Shown here: piece by piece, positions 1-9,889 of the stretch
How positions within the stretch are numbered: the stretch's first letter is position 1
How the letters are laid out: every line of letters starts with the position of its first letter
DNA from: Apus apus
Lineage: Eukaryota; Chordata; Aves; Apodiformes; Apodidae
DNA: 64,000 bases
Reading direction: 5' to 3'
Assembly (NCBI RefSeq): GCF_020740795.1
Contig: NC_067291.1
Span: 18,695,780-18,759,779 of the forward strand
The notes under the pieces: generated by a model
The model's database searches: none
Told to the model about the DNA's origin: nothing
Seen by the model: the letters and a program-made list of their open reading frames with translations, nothing else
Position numbers and translations under genes: made by a program

Positions 1-1065
1 GCAGAGAACGACGTTCCTGACCAGGAACATAAAAAACCTCTGTCTCCTCCGTTGCCCCCAGATAAGAAGCTTAAGGAAGGCCTAGCATCAAAGGACAATG
101 TAAATGCCAAGGAAGAGGACTCTGTAAGCCCAGAGGAGAATGTGGAAGGATCCCAAGCACCAAATGAGGAGAACAGAGAGAACCATACTGAGGTCAGCAA
201 CAGGGGCATGGCAAAAGCTCCAATTCCTCTTCCCAAGAGCATGCCAGACAAGCTAAAAGTAGCCTGGGACCAATCAATCCCTGAGCCTAAAAACACAGAA
301 GACTTGAAATCACCAGGAGACAGTAGCAAAGACAACTTTGCTGAGATTGCTGCTGCAGATGTCACAAAGCCTCTGGTTCCTCCTAAGATTCTGTCAGAAA
401 AAATGCTAGCCACAATGCAGTCCAGCCATGGGGATCTAGAAGCTGGGGATAGAGAAGGCTTGGAGTCCAGCAGCTCCAAGCCCCCAGTGAATGGGATCAC
501 AGCCAGTGAGGCAGCTGAGTCCACATCCCCAGTGGTTGAAACTGAAGAAGGAAATGGGACAATCTCTGTTGAGAAGGAACAGCAAATTTCAGCAGAAGAG
601 ACAGAGACTTCCTTACCTACAGAAACAGGCCATGAGAGTCTAAAAGCAACTGTTGAGAAGAATGAGTCTGTAGAAAACACTTCAGGTCTCAAACTTCGCA
701 GTTCTTCTCTGGGAGACCTGCTGTCTGATTCCAAAAATACAAAGAGAGCACTTCCAGGCCAAGGTTTTCCCAAGGATCCCCATCACTGCTTAGCTAAAAT
801 GGAGGAGAAAGTTGCTAATGAAAGGGAAAAGGCAGAAAAACTTCTGCAGAAGGTTTTACGTGAAGGGTTGGAGCAGGCCCAGGAGGGGAATGGACCCCCA
901 GTGATGGCAGAGACATTGCTCAACGAGGCAGTAGAACAACTCCGGCAAGCTACACAAGTTTTGCAAGAAATCAAAGGTCTTGGAGAACTGAAAAAAGAAG
1001 CAACACAGAAACAGAAAGAAAAGCAAAAGGATCTAGTGACTCTTTATAGGAGAAGTGCTCCCTGA
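1..1065 (+). CDS. PLEKHO2: PLEKHO2 C-terminal coding exon (partial, 5' end outside window)
   Basis: The frame is open from the first base to a TGA at 1063-1065, giving about 354 codons. It continues upstream of the window, so no start is assigned. The protein is acidic, Ser/Pro/Glu-rich and probably disordered for about 230 residues. It then shows an SSSLGDLLSDSK motif and a predicted C-terminal coiled coil (KMEEKVANEREKAEKLLQKV, then VEQLRQATQVLQEIKGL). This layout fits the C-terminal half of the PH-domain proteins PLEKHO1/PLEKHO2, whose N-terminal PH domain would be encoded upstream. PLEKHO2 is chosen over its paralogue because ANKDD1A, SPG21 and CLPX follow, as in the human PLEKHO2 neighbourhood. 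Family knowledge: a phosphoinositide-binding cytoplasmic adaptor linked to PI3K/Akt signalling and macrophage survival. The large final exon fits the family. Identity rests on motif style plus synteny, not on an alignment. Confidence 0.88.
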   Translation, partial: AENDVPDQEHKKPLSPPLPPDKKLKEGLASKDNVNAKEEDSVSPEENVEGSQAPNEENRENHTEVSNRGMAKAPIPLPKSMPDKLKVAWDQSIPEPKNTEDLKSPGDSSKDNFAEIAAADVTKPLVPPKILSEKMLATMQSSHGDLEAGDREGLESSSSKPPVNGITASEAAESTSPVVETEEGNGTISVEKEQQISAEETETSLPTETGHESLKATVEKNESVENTSGLKLRSSSLGDLLSDSKNTKRALPGQGFPKDPHHCLAKMEEKVANEREKAEKLLQKVLREGLEQAQEGNGPPVMAETLLNEAVEQLRQATQVLQEIKGLGELKKEATQKQKEKQKDLVTLYRRSAP

Positions 1066-3690
1066 CATACTCTTCCAAGACATTTCTCTCTCAAAATCAA
1101 AGCTGAACATTTGCCATTTATGATTTGTACTGTTGCTAGGCCAGTGTTTAAAAGGTGGTGTTTTGCTGTGCACACACCGTGTATATGGGACAGAACTGAG
1201 CTTTCAGTTATAGCATCTTTCTCTCTCTCTTCATGCTGTACACATCAGTCTGGTTCTAATCCTCTTAGCACAGCAGAAGGTTACATGACATTGAAATGTG
1301 AATGTTCTGTAAGGACTCAGTCCAAAGTCCTTTCAGTGGATCAGGCTTTAAAAATTACTGGTAATCAAACCAAACATTTTTTGAAAGGAACAGGATGGCT
1401 ATTGTAGCAAAAGCCCCTGTCTATCTGTATTTACAGACAAGCAGATACCAGATTGCACTGGCACCTACTGGGTTTCCCATTTAAATCATTTAAGGATAAA
1501 AGTAGTCAGTGTTCGCTTGCTGGCGAGGTTCCCCAGACCACCTGGCCCAGTGACATCTAGGAATGTAGAGAGAAATGGTTTAATCTTCTCCAAATATACT
1601 CCTAAAACCGCATCCACAGTTGAAAAGTGACCTCACACAGAGGCAAGCAAAACTGGCCAACTCCTGACTACCCGTAGCATCCTCAGATCTGGAGCAGCTG
1701 TACGAAGGCACTCCTCTGAGTCTGGCTGTGCAGAGCTTTGGGTGTACTATGAACTGCACAAGTGAACCCAAGTCTCATTGCACCATTACCAGGCAAGTAT
1801 TAATTGCTTCTGTTTCATTAATATGGAAGTCAAGGCAAAGGCGCAGAGCAGGTTACACTTGGAGTACACTTTGAAGGAGTTTCTTCTAGCAGCCCAACAC
1901 ATTTTTTATTGAGGACTGTACCTATCTGTTAACTCTGAAACTCCTCATCATAGTTGTTAACAGTTAGCCAGGCACATGGAGAGCTTGTGTCCAGGAGCTT
2001 CTGAGGAGAGCCATCAGGAAGAAGCTTTAGGGATGTGTGTTCCCTTAGCTTTGGGCTTGCTCTCTGGGATGTCAGTTGACAGGAACATGTATATCAGGCA
2101 GTGGGTCTGGATGAGATCCCTCTTCCTATTTAACAGGTTCATACCTGCTGTGTCCTGGCTAGCCTGAGAGCCATGGTTTGGCACAGACATCTTTAGTTGG
2201 GAGTTTGTGGTGGAAAAAAGCATTTTGCATGCTCAATTCTGGGGCTAGTCCCTGTGGCTTAAGTATATTAAAGGCATTGCTTCAGAAGGGTCCAAGGGAG
2301 GCATTGCAGAAGGCTCTAGCACAACTCCCACAGCTTCCCTGCCCATCTGCTGAGAGCAACCACAGCTGCCATGGTCTGTAGTGATTACAGCTGTGATAAA
2401 ATCATGTCTTGCACCGCTGCTGTATAGCCCTGGACCTTAGCTGGGTCCCCTATTTTCTGTAGCTGCTCTGAGGAGAATCATATGCCAACTCAAAGGGCTT
2501 CTCCTTTGCCTGAGCCAGACTCTGGAAGCATGGAAAGGGTGATCTTCTCAGTCTGATTTTAAGGAATGACAGACTGTCTAAGCCCCTTTCTCTCTTTGCC
2601 AGCACTGCCCTCTTAGCTCACCCATTTCTTCCTTCTTAGTTTCCCAGGTTCCACAAGGCTGCAGTGGGCTGCAAACACCTCCCATAGCAGCAGCCCAGTA
2701 GAGCTTTATCTGAGCCTTTCTTTAGACTAGGCAGGGGCACCTCAGGTCAGAGCACAGAAATGTTGGCTTAGGGCTTCCAGATACCCTCTTTTTCACCACC
2801 TGGAGCCACCAAGACAGCTAGTGATTAGAATAGAAGCTTCTGCCCCTTTTGATTAAAGCAGCCTTGGTTCCAGTGGTCTGTCCCCCTCTCAAGACACCCA
2901 TAGACATCGCAGGGGAATTCACTTGTTATTCTCTCACATGGAAAGTTCTACACAGTGAAACACTCAGTGCTCAGGTGCCAAAAAGCTTTGCTTCAAAACA
3001 AACACTTCCTACATCCTAAGCCCACTCCTAGGCACACAGCCCGGACCAAACTCTGGATCCATGTAATTTGCTGCTGTAGATTCAATGTGAACCATGGGTC
3101 TGACTCACCTTTCCAGACATCCTTAGGACAAGGGCTATACCACAGACAATATTCAGTGCCTATCTGCTATCTAAATGTATTTTTCTGCATGTGCACTTTT
3201 GTTTACCGAACACTGTGTGGTATGAATGTGAGCTGTCAGAACCTGGTGTGCACTGGAAGTGGAGGGACATCAGCTGCAGAGAGCAGGCAGGCTTCTGCAA
3301 GATGCAGTTCTAGAACAAGAGATGAATGAGATGGGGAAAAAGCAGTTCACACTAACAGGAATATACCCAAACCAGGGCAAACTCTGGGTACAGGTTCATA
3401 TCCCAAAGCTAAAGCCAGTCCTAAACTCCAGGATGGGCAAATCAAAGCCTGGAACTGGAAACCCAGGAAAATGGAAACAGCTTATGGGATAGTTCAGTCC
3501 CCTAATTTATATACAAATGCTTTTGCTCTCACAGGTGGTATCTTGTGTGGGTGTGTTGTGTGGGCAAAGTGCTGATGAAAATACCCAGACATCCCTGTTA
3601 CAGCCAAACCTACAGGATGTACTTATATTTACTGTATATTTTTATATTATACTGAATATTCTCATGAATAAATGTCTGACATTTTACTGA
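1066..3690 (+). other. PLEKHO2: PLEKHO2 3' UTR
   Basis: About 2.6 kb follows the PLEKHO2 stop with no further exon. A canonical AATAAA at 3667-3672 lies in an AT-rich tract (3620-3720), as expected for a cleavage region. A second AATAAA at 4494-4499 could end a longer isoform. Open frames inside this stretch (for example 2955-3329) are short and have no recognisable content. The exact 3' end is inferred from the signal only. Confidence 0.6.
3667..3672 (+). promoter_or_regulatory. PLEKHO2: PLEKHO2 poly(A) signal AATAAA
   Basis: A canonical hexamer in an AT-rich context about 2.6 kb past the PLEKHO2 stop. It is the first convincing plus-strand signal after the gene. Confidence 0.6.
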
Positions 3691-3699
3691 ATACCCATC

Positions 3700-6600
3700 A
3701 GTAGGAATATTAACAAAAAAACCCCCTCCTATCTCTGTAAAGAAATGGGCAAGGTAAATCTTTTTACAAGTTACAGCCAATTACTGTATTTGCTGTACTA
3801 ACAAAACTTATTAGATTTGTATTATGTCATGTAAATAGGTATAACTTAAGTGGAATCTCTGTAGCACCAGTAACTACTGCTGAAAATGCTTTGGTTTTAA
3901 CTACTTTTTTCTAACAGGGTTAGCAGTTTCATCCTACTATGTCTGCTCCAGCTGCAGGCCTGATTCACCTGGACTTGGCAGGAAAATATGCATCACGTTC
4001 CTGCTGGAGTTTTCCTATTTGTTCTTCTCCTTCAGGTCATGAGTCAGACCCTGCTGAGGGCTGGAGAGTGGTTTCTCCTGCAGCTGCCTTCTGGGGTGTT
4101 TTTATGTGCTCTTCTGAAAATGGTAGTGCTGGGGAGAGTCAGAGACAGGATCCTGCCCTGCTCTGACCTTATACAGCAACTCCCATCTTCAGTCTACATC
4201 CTGCCACCATGCACTTTTTTATTTTTAAATTTTCCTTTATACTTACATTTAAACTTACATCTAATTTCTGGCTGCACTAAGGCTGGGTTTTTTTGTGCCT
4301 GAAAACCCTCTGGGCATGGAGCACTGGGGTGTGAGTCTGTGTTTTGGGCTGTGCCACCAGGTTACATGTCTGTGACAGGAAGGAAGCGAGTTTGCAAGGA
4401 AGGAAATGTGGATGTCGATCTGAAAAGCAACTGCTGCAGCCTGTGGAAAGGCAGCACTTTGTCTCCTGCTTGTAAAGAGCTTTTAGATTTGGCAATAAAA
4501 CCCCCTGTGAAATATGAGCTGTTTAAAGAGCCATTTGTCCTAAAGAGGAGCAAAGAAGAGCCCCCATTGAGGCTTTGCTGGGGAGGAGGGCACGCTGCAC
4601 AGGCTGTGGTCAGGCTGGGGTGAGGGACATGGTGAACTAACCGCAAGCCCAGAGGAAGAAGAAGCGCTGGGGGCTGTGGCTGGCACGGAGCTGGAGCTCT
4701 GCAGTTCCTCTGGCATCCCTGCCTGCCAGCCTGGCTGCCCTGGCCAGAATGCACAGCCAAGGCCAGGATCTGCTTCTCTGGAACAGGCATCTACCAAGTG
4801 CAGTCTCCAGTGATGCTGGCTGGGCTACCCTTAAACATCTTCATGTGGACTCTGGTGTCTACAAAATGTTGAGCTCACTGGGAGGTTGTCCCCTTGGTGG
4901 TGAGCAGCACCAGAACCTCATTCCCCTGCTCAGATGCCAGTAAACTACAGGAAGATAAACTGCTATCAAGTGACTGCTTCCCTTCTCTGAAAACTGGGTA
5001 AGAAACTGGTCATTTGATTCAAAAGTAATGAGGAAGCAGGGGAAAGAGTGCAAAAGCACGTGCCATCTTATTGCACAAGCTTGGCTTCATTTGGGTGAAA
5101 AATGTGCTTAGCGAACCCTCTAACCCCTTGCTGGGAAGGGGGCTGTTCCTCAAGGGAAGCTCCAGGACACAAGGATGACTTCTACAGATAGACTGCAGAG
5201 AAAGGCAATCTCTTCCTCTTCACACTTAAGCAGACAACGCATCACCTTTGGGCCTTAAATTTGTGTTGGTAAGGAAGGGAAGTGCCTAGCACTATGTGAA
5301 ATGTGATTAAAAATCCCCTAAATGTAAACATACATAGTATTAGCAAATGAAGCATTGGCCTGACTCCTTTTAATTTAATGTATAGTCATGGATTACTGGT
5401 TTGAAGGGACTGCGTAATCTGAAATAGAAAATGCAGGGCCTAGGTTGCATCCAAATCCTGCAGAACTCAGTCATTTGCAACTGAAAAAGAGCAGCAAGAG
5501 TTCTTAGAGTCCCAGGGTGCCAAAGGACTTGGTATAGCATTGGCTTGTTTACTCTGATGACTAATTATTCTTGCTATTAAAAAAATGTTTTATCTGAAAT
5601 ATGAGTCATCGACAGTGAAGCTCTCCAAGATTTCCCCTTTCCAGCTGAAGAGTTAGAAAATTTGCAGGCACAGAAAATATCCACCATGTTTAGAGAATGG
5701 AGATCCCTGGTTTGTTGTGCTATGCAAGTTCACATACTTCCCAAAGCCAGTGCTTAATTTATTCCAGAAAACTTAGTCACCATGTTCTTCCAGCACCTTA
5801 CCTCACTAAGCAACCCAGAATATTCTTGTGACTACCACCAATGTGATGTAACAAAACATTCATTATTTAATTCTCAGCAGCAATCCTGCTGTCTGAGCTA
5901 CTTTAAGCCATATATTTTCCATCACCTCTGAAGTATCACAGACCCAGTCCCACCAGTTTCACTTAGAGAGCAGCTGGAGGCTTATTTAGTTCTGTACAGC
6001 ATCTGTCCCCTCTGCCTGAGCTACCTGTGGTGTCAGTTCAGAGGTTGTAAAAGAGGAAGTGTGAGGAAATGGTGAAGAAATCCTGCCTTAGTGCATCTTT
6101 ACTAAAGATTATGTGTAAAGTAGGTGTACTCACACCTATAGGAAAAAAAACAAACATAAGCTTCTGTTGAATATTGCAAAATCCCATTTCTAAGAAGTTA
6201 TTACAGGAGGGATGGCTGGGAAAGCTTGTCATAGGAAAGGAGCTCTCTGGGGAGCTGTGGAATGATAAATGTGCTGCCCTGGAAATCTCCTGCAGACCCT
6301 GCTCACACCTCCTCAGCCTGGCCTGCTCTTCTCAGCTTTCTTCTCTTCTGCTCTTCTGCTCCAGACTTCAGTTCTTCCCCACCTTCCCATCTAAAACCCC
6401 TTCTCTGCCAGAACAAGTGATTCCTAGAAAGCTCAGCACTGTGTTGATAGAAGCTGCCCTAAGTTTTAGTTGTGCCACTGCCAAGAAAACATCCTTAATG
6501 CTCATCCCCGTTGGACTCATGAGCTGGTTTCTCCATCCCCATGGAGGATAAATTTACACTTTGGAACACAGGCATTTTTAAAAGTCAGGAAATTAATTTT

Positions 6601-7500
6601 TAAATTATTTGCTCAAAATAAATGAATGGATGGAATCAAACTGCTGGGAACCTAAGATAGAACTCCACCCATTTTTTTGATGAGCAGCACTATGGGAATT
6701 TTTTATAGCAGCTTCCTGTAGGAAGATCTTAAGACGTTTTACGGCCATGAATGAATTCCACCTTGTAGTGCAGTCAGGAGAGGCAGTGGAGCTTCTCATC
6801 CTGCAGAATGAAGGCCAAGGCACAGAGTATTGAAGAGCTCAGCTCCAAGCCCATTCTCCCACAGCAGATACTTTCATTTTTAATTGGTGGACTACTGACA
6901 TTTTTCAACAAACACTAGACAACCTAAACATTAGATGACTAGATGAAATACTCCTAAAAACAGCAAACAAACAAACAAACAAAAAGTACTAATTCTGAGA
7001 ATTTGTCTTTTGGTGACTTTTCTGACCCTTAGCAGGGATAGGAGTGGCCCCCAACATCCTGCTTTCTGTGGGCAATGAGAGTTAAAGAACCATTATTACT
7101 ACCCCATAAGAGCATGGAACATAAGGCAAATCCTACAGATAGCTGTTAAATGTACCCTGTTGATGATTTAAATGAGAAATAAGAACTTGGAAGTATTTTG
7201 GAGATGTTCTGGGAGGAAAGAGAAAGTCATATGGAGCAGAGTCTGGAAGGGGGTGTACTGGAGAAGAGGTCAGAGGCAAGAAGAAGGCAGGATGTGGGAG
7301 GCAATGTGAAGTACCAACTCCCTTTCATGGGTGAGGATGTCCAAACCAGTCCAAACTCACCTTCCCCTCAGACCTACACATCAGGGTCACATCCAGAAAT
7401 GAGGATTTTTGAAAGCTGGTTACTGGCTTTCCATTACCCCTTATTGAAAGATTTCATTCCCTCTTGGTCTCTAAATGGGTTTCAGATGCTTGGTGGATTT
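3700..7500. other. Intergenic DNA, no supported gene
   Basis: AT-balanced, non-repetitive sequence on both strands. Short open frames (for example 4339-4623 plus, 7198-7548 plus) have no recognisable motif and no convincing paired splice sites. A (CAAA)n simple repeat lies at 6963-6984. AATAAA at 4494 may be a distal PLEKHO2 signal. Confidence 0.5.
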
Positions 7501-7506
7501 TTTATT
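7501..7506 (-). promoter_or_regulatory. Possible poly(A) signal for the candidate minus-strand gene
   Basis: TTTATT on the plus strand reads AATAAA on the minus strand, about 140 nt past the TGA at 7646. It supports the candidate gene only if that gene is transcribed. Confidence 0.2.
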
Positions 7507-7645
7507 TATATTACTACTTTTCCCTCCCACCCTAAAAAACTCAAGTAGTTTTGGAGGAAAATTATTTTTTCTTTCCAGATAAACCTCCCTTGCACAGAAA
7601 TAAATGCTTCTTCAAAGAGAAATGCTGTAATTTTTAATGCAGATT

Positions 7646-8128
7646 TCAATGCAAGTTATCTAGCACACTGGGATATTTATCACTGAAACTGATAAAACAC
7701 TCAAAGATCTCCAAAAGTCCAACAAACATGCAAGCCAGCATGACTAACAGGACAAGGATCTGTGCAAACAAAACTGCAAGTTCCTCTGCTATTTCATCTG
7801 CAACAAGAAGACAGTTTTGAAATACTGGCAAAATACTCTGGGTTTGTTTAGACCACATCACCATGACAGCAAAACGCTGCCCAGCTCTGCATGTATTAGA
7901 TGTCTTTGCAAGAAACAGTGGTGAAGGGGAAATGAAGCTGAAAGAAAAAAAACCCCAAACCAAAACATGGCCAAATGTCATATGAGAAATCACAGGAGAT
8001 AGAGATTTGAACCTACCTTCTCGGGTGCCAGTCCCCAGCATGTAGATAATCTTGTCCCAGCAACCAAGCCTCTGGTCAGCTCTTTCTCTAGAGCAACGCT
8101 GAATTTTCAACAGCATGGGTTGAATTTC
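7646..8128 (-). CDS. Candidate 3' end of an unidentified membrane-protein gene (two exons or one 156-codon ORF)
   Basis: Minus strand. One frame is open for 156 codons from ATG at 8116-8114 to TGA at 7648-7646. Inside it is a well-formed intron, 8016 down to 7798. It has donor GAAG|GTAGGT, acceptor TTCTTGTTGCAG, a length of 219 nt (73 codons) and no in-frame stop. A further acceptor, CTTTAG, at 8129-8130 would define an upstream intron in phase 0 (exon 8128-8017). The spliced ORF from the ATG is 83 aa: a basic, Cys-containing start (MLLKIQRCSRERADQRLGCW), then an acidic helix running into one predicted membrane segment (ILVLLVMLACMFVGLLEIF), then a short tail ending VLDNLH. An AATAAA on the minus strand at 7506-7501 could end the transcript. 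I do not recognise the family. It could be a real lineage-specific or poorly annotated gene, a decayed gene, or chance. Confidence 0.3.
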   Translation of the reverse strand, partial: EIQPMLLKIQRCSRERADQRLGCWDKIIYMLGTGTREGRFKSLSPVISHMTFGHVLVWGFFSFSFISPSPLFLAKTSNTCRAGQRFAVMVMWSKQTQSILPVFQNCLLVADEIAEELAVLFAQILVLLVMLACMFVGLLEIFECFISFSDKYPSVLDNLH

Positions 8129-9651
8129 CTAAAGAAGGCAAATAAATTCCACTTGTTTTTGTCTGCCAGGAACTAATGAAAGGTCATCAGTTCAAACAAT
8201 AGTAGTGTACTCGAATGACAATATTGTTCTCAGCTCAGCCCTACTTCTTTGCCTTTCTATCAAAACCACCCAACTCCAAGGGTGGAATTGGGGCCTCATG
8301 GGAATTGCTGGAAAGACATTTTCTGGCAAAACATTTTCAGGGTAGAACAGCAACTGAAACTGTTAACAGAGGATGACAGATTTGGAAAAGTGTCATGGTT
8401 TAAAAAAATGTACAAAAGAAGCTTTGAAAATCTGACATTTCAAAAGGGGACAGTTTTGCTCTGCAGCATGAAAACACAATTTCTACACTTGAGTTAATTT
8501 ACAATTTTTTTAGGTAATTTACCCTAGGAGTTTTTAAAAGTATGAAATTACATATTTTGGTGGAGCTCATCTGACTGCTTCCTGTCTGCTTACAGAAGTT
8601 TTCAAAAATGTTCAATTTTTTTCCTTGCTTTAGAAAGGGGAAGAGAATTCAAACCCCTGGGAAGGCTGAGAAGATGGGAAAGGTCTTTCAGTCTACCTCC
8701 AGGCAGACAGGAGAGGATTCCTGTGCATTTCACACCTCAAAATGGGGCACAGGGATCCAGCCTGGCCCTTCTCTGACTGTTTCCTTCAAGAAGCATCATT
8801 TAATCCTCAGATGATCAAGTCACACCACAGGCTGTGATTCATTTCTGTTGGCTCAAGACAACAGTAGCTGCACAGGTACAAGGTTTGGGGTTTTTTTTAA
8901 TTGCATCTGCTACTGCCCAGAGAGAAAATGCTATTGTCTCAAACAATCACAATGAACTTGCAGATGTCAAAAGAAGCAGTCCCTAGAACTTCTTTCAGGA
9001 GTCTGGTCTCATTCATGTGACAAGTTTGCATTCAGCCGTGTCATGTTCTTCTGGTAAACAGCTCATTTGGAATAAAGCATTTTCAGTGCTAAACACAAGA
9101 GATGTCAGTTTGGGGGCTTGCAGCCAAAGCTGCCATTCCTATAGAATGGAAAGAGCACAGGCTGTTCTCCACAGCTCTGCACACTCCTGCTCTGCTGGTT
9201 GTGACAGAGGCAGAGGGTGACCTCTGTCACAGCCCCATCCTGCTTCGACATCACCCCTGTGGACTATGAGACATGTCAGCAGAATAGAAGTAATTTTTTG
9301 GCCTCAGAAGCAGGACCCTTGGAGGAACCCCTGCCCCACCACAGCGGGTAACAGCAAATTGAGATGCAGCCACTGCCTACCCCAGTTTCCTGGCATGGAG
9401 CAGACACTTGGGTCGGCTGATTATCACCAGAATTGTACTACCAAGAGTTCCTGAATCTAGCAAGGGGCTTTTTTAGGGAAAAACACAGTATCTGCATCTG
9501 GCCCCATTAATATCATGGGAATAGCATCTCAGTTTGAAGATGTAATGTCCACAGCTTGGTTCTGCACAAATGCACTGATGAGGGAAGCCAGCCCTTTGGG
9601 TTTGACTCCAATTTCTAGATGCAGCAAACAACAGAGGCCAACAGAGGTTGC

Positions 9652-9669
9652 TTTTTTTTTTTTTTTTTT
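9652..9669. repeat. Poly(T) tract, 18 nt
   Basis: An uninterrupted T run directly precedes the plus-strand exon-like segment at 9683. It could be that segment's polypyrimidine tract, or the complement of a retroposed poly(A) tail on the minus strand. Confidence 0.8.
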
Positions 9670-9682
9670 CCGGAGTTGTTAG

Positions 9683-9889
9683 GTGTTCGACAGAGTTACT
9701 GTGGCTGAAAACTCTGCTGTGCTACAAGCCATCGCCAACAAGAAGGCACTGGAGCAGGAGGTAATTGAGGGTTGGCTCCCGGAGGGAATTTTCCCTTAAA
9801 AGGACAACTACATTGTCATGATGAAACCAGCTTGCTTCCCCTGCCCACAGAGCTTTTTGCAAACACGGCTGCCAGAGCTGGGGGCGGTG
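9683..9889 (+). other. Two exon-like segments of unknown origin
   Basis: Segment A (9683-9760, 78 nt) follows a poly(T) tract and TTAG and ends GAG|GTAATT. It reads as 26 codons beginning VFDRVTVAENS and ending KKALEQE. Segment B (9851-9889, 39 nt) follows TTCCCCTGCCCACAG and ends GTG|GTGAGT, reading SFLQTRLPELGAV. Both are phase 0 at each end, so they would join in frame. I could not find convincing partner exons on either side. They may be remnants of a gene, exons of an unannotated transcript, or chance. Confidence 0.2.

Noticed and set aside
1111-1407. 98-codon ORF after the PLEKHO2 stop
   Set aside because: It lies in the 3' UTR in a different frame, with no recognisable protein features.
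7355-7450. Minus-strand segment ending in a strong donor and reading like an Ig-domain strand (VTLMCRSEGK)
   Set aside because: The frame meets a TGA a few codons upstream with no acceptor between, so it cannot be an exon in that frame.
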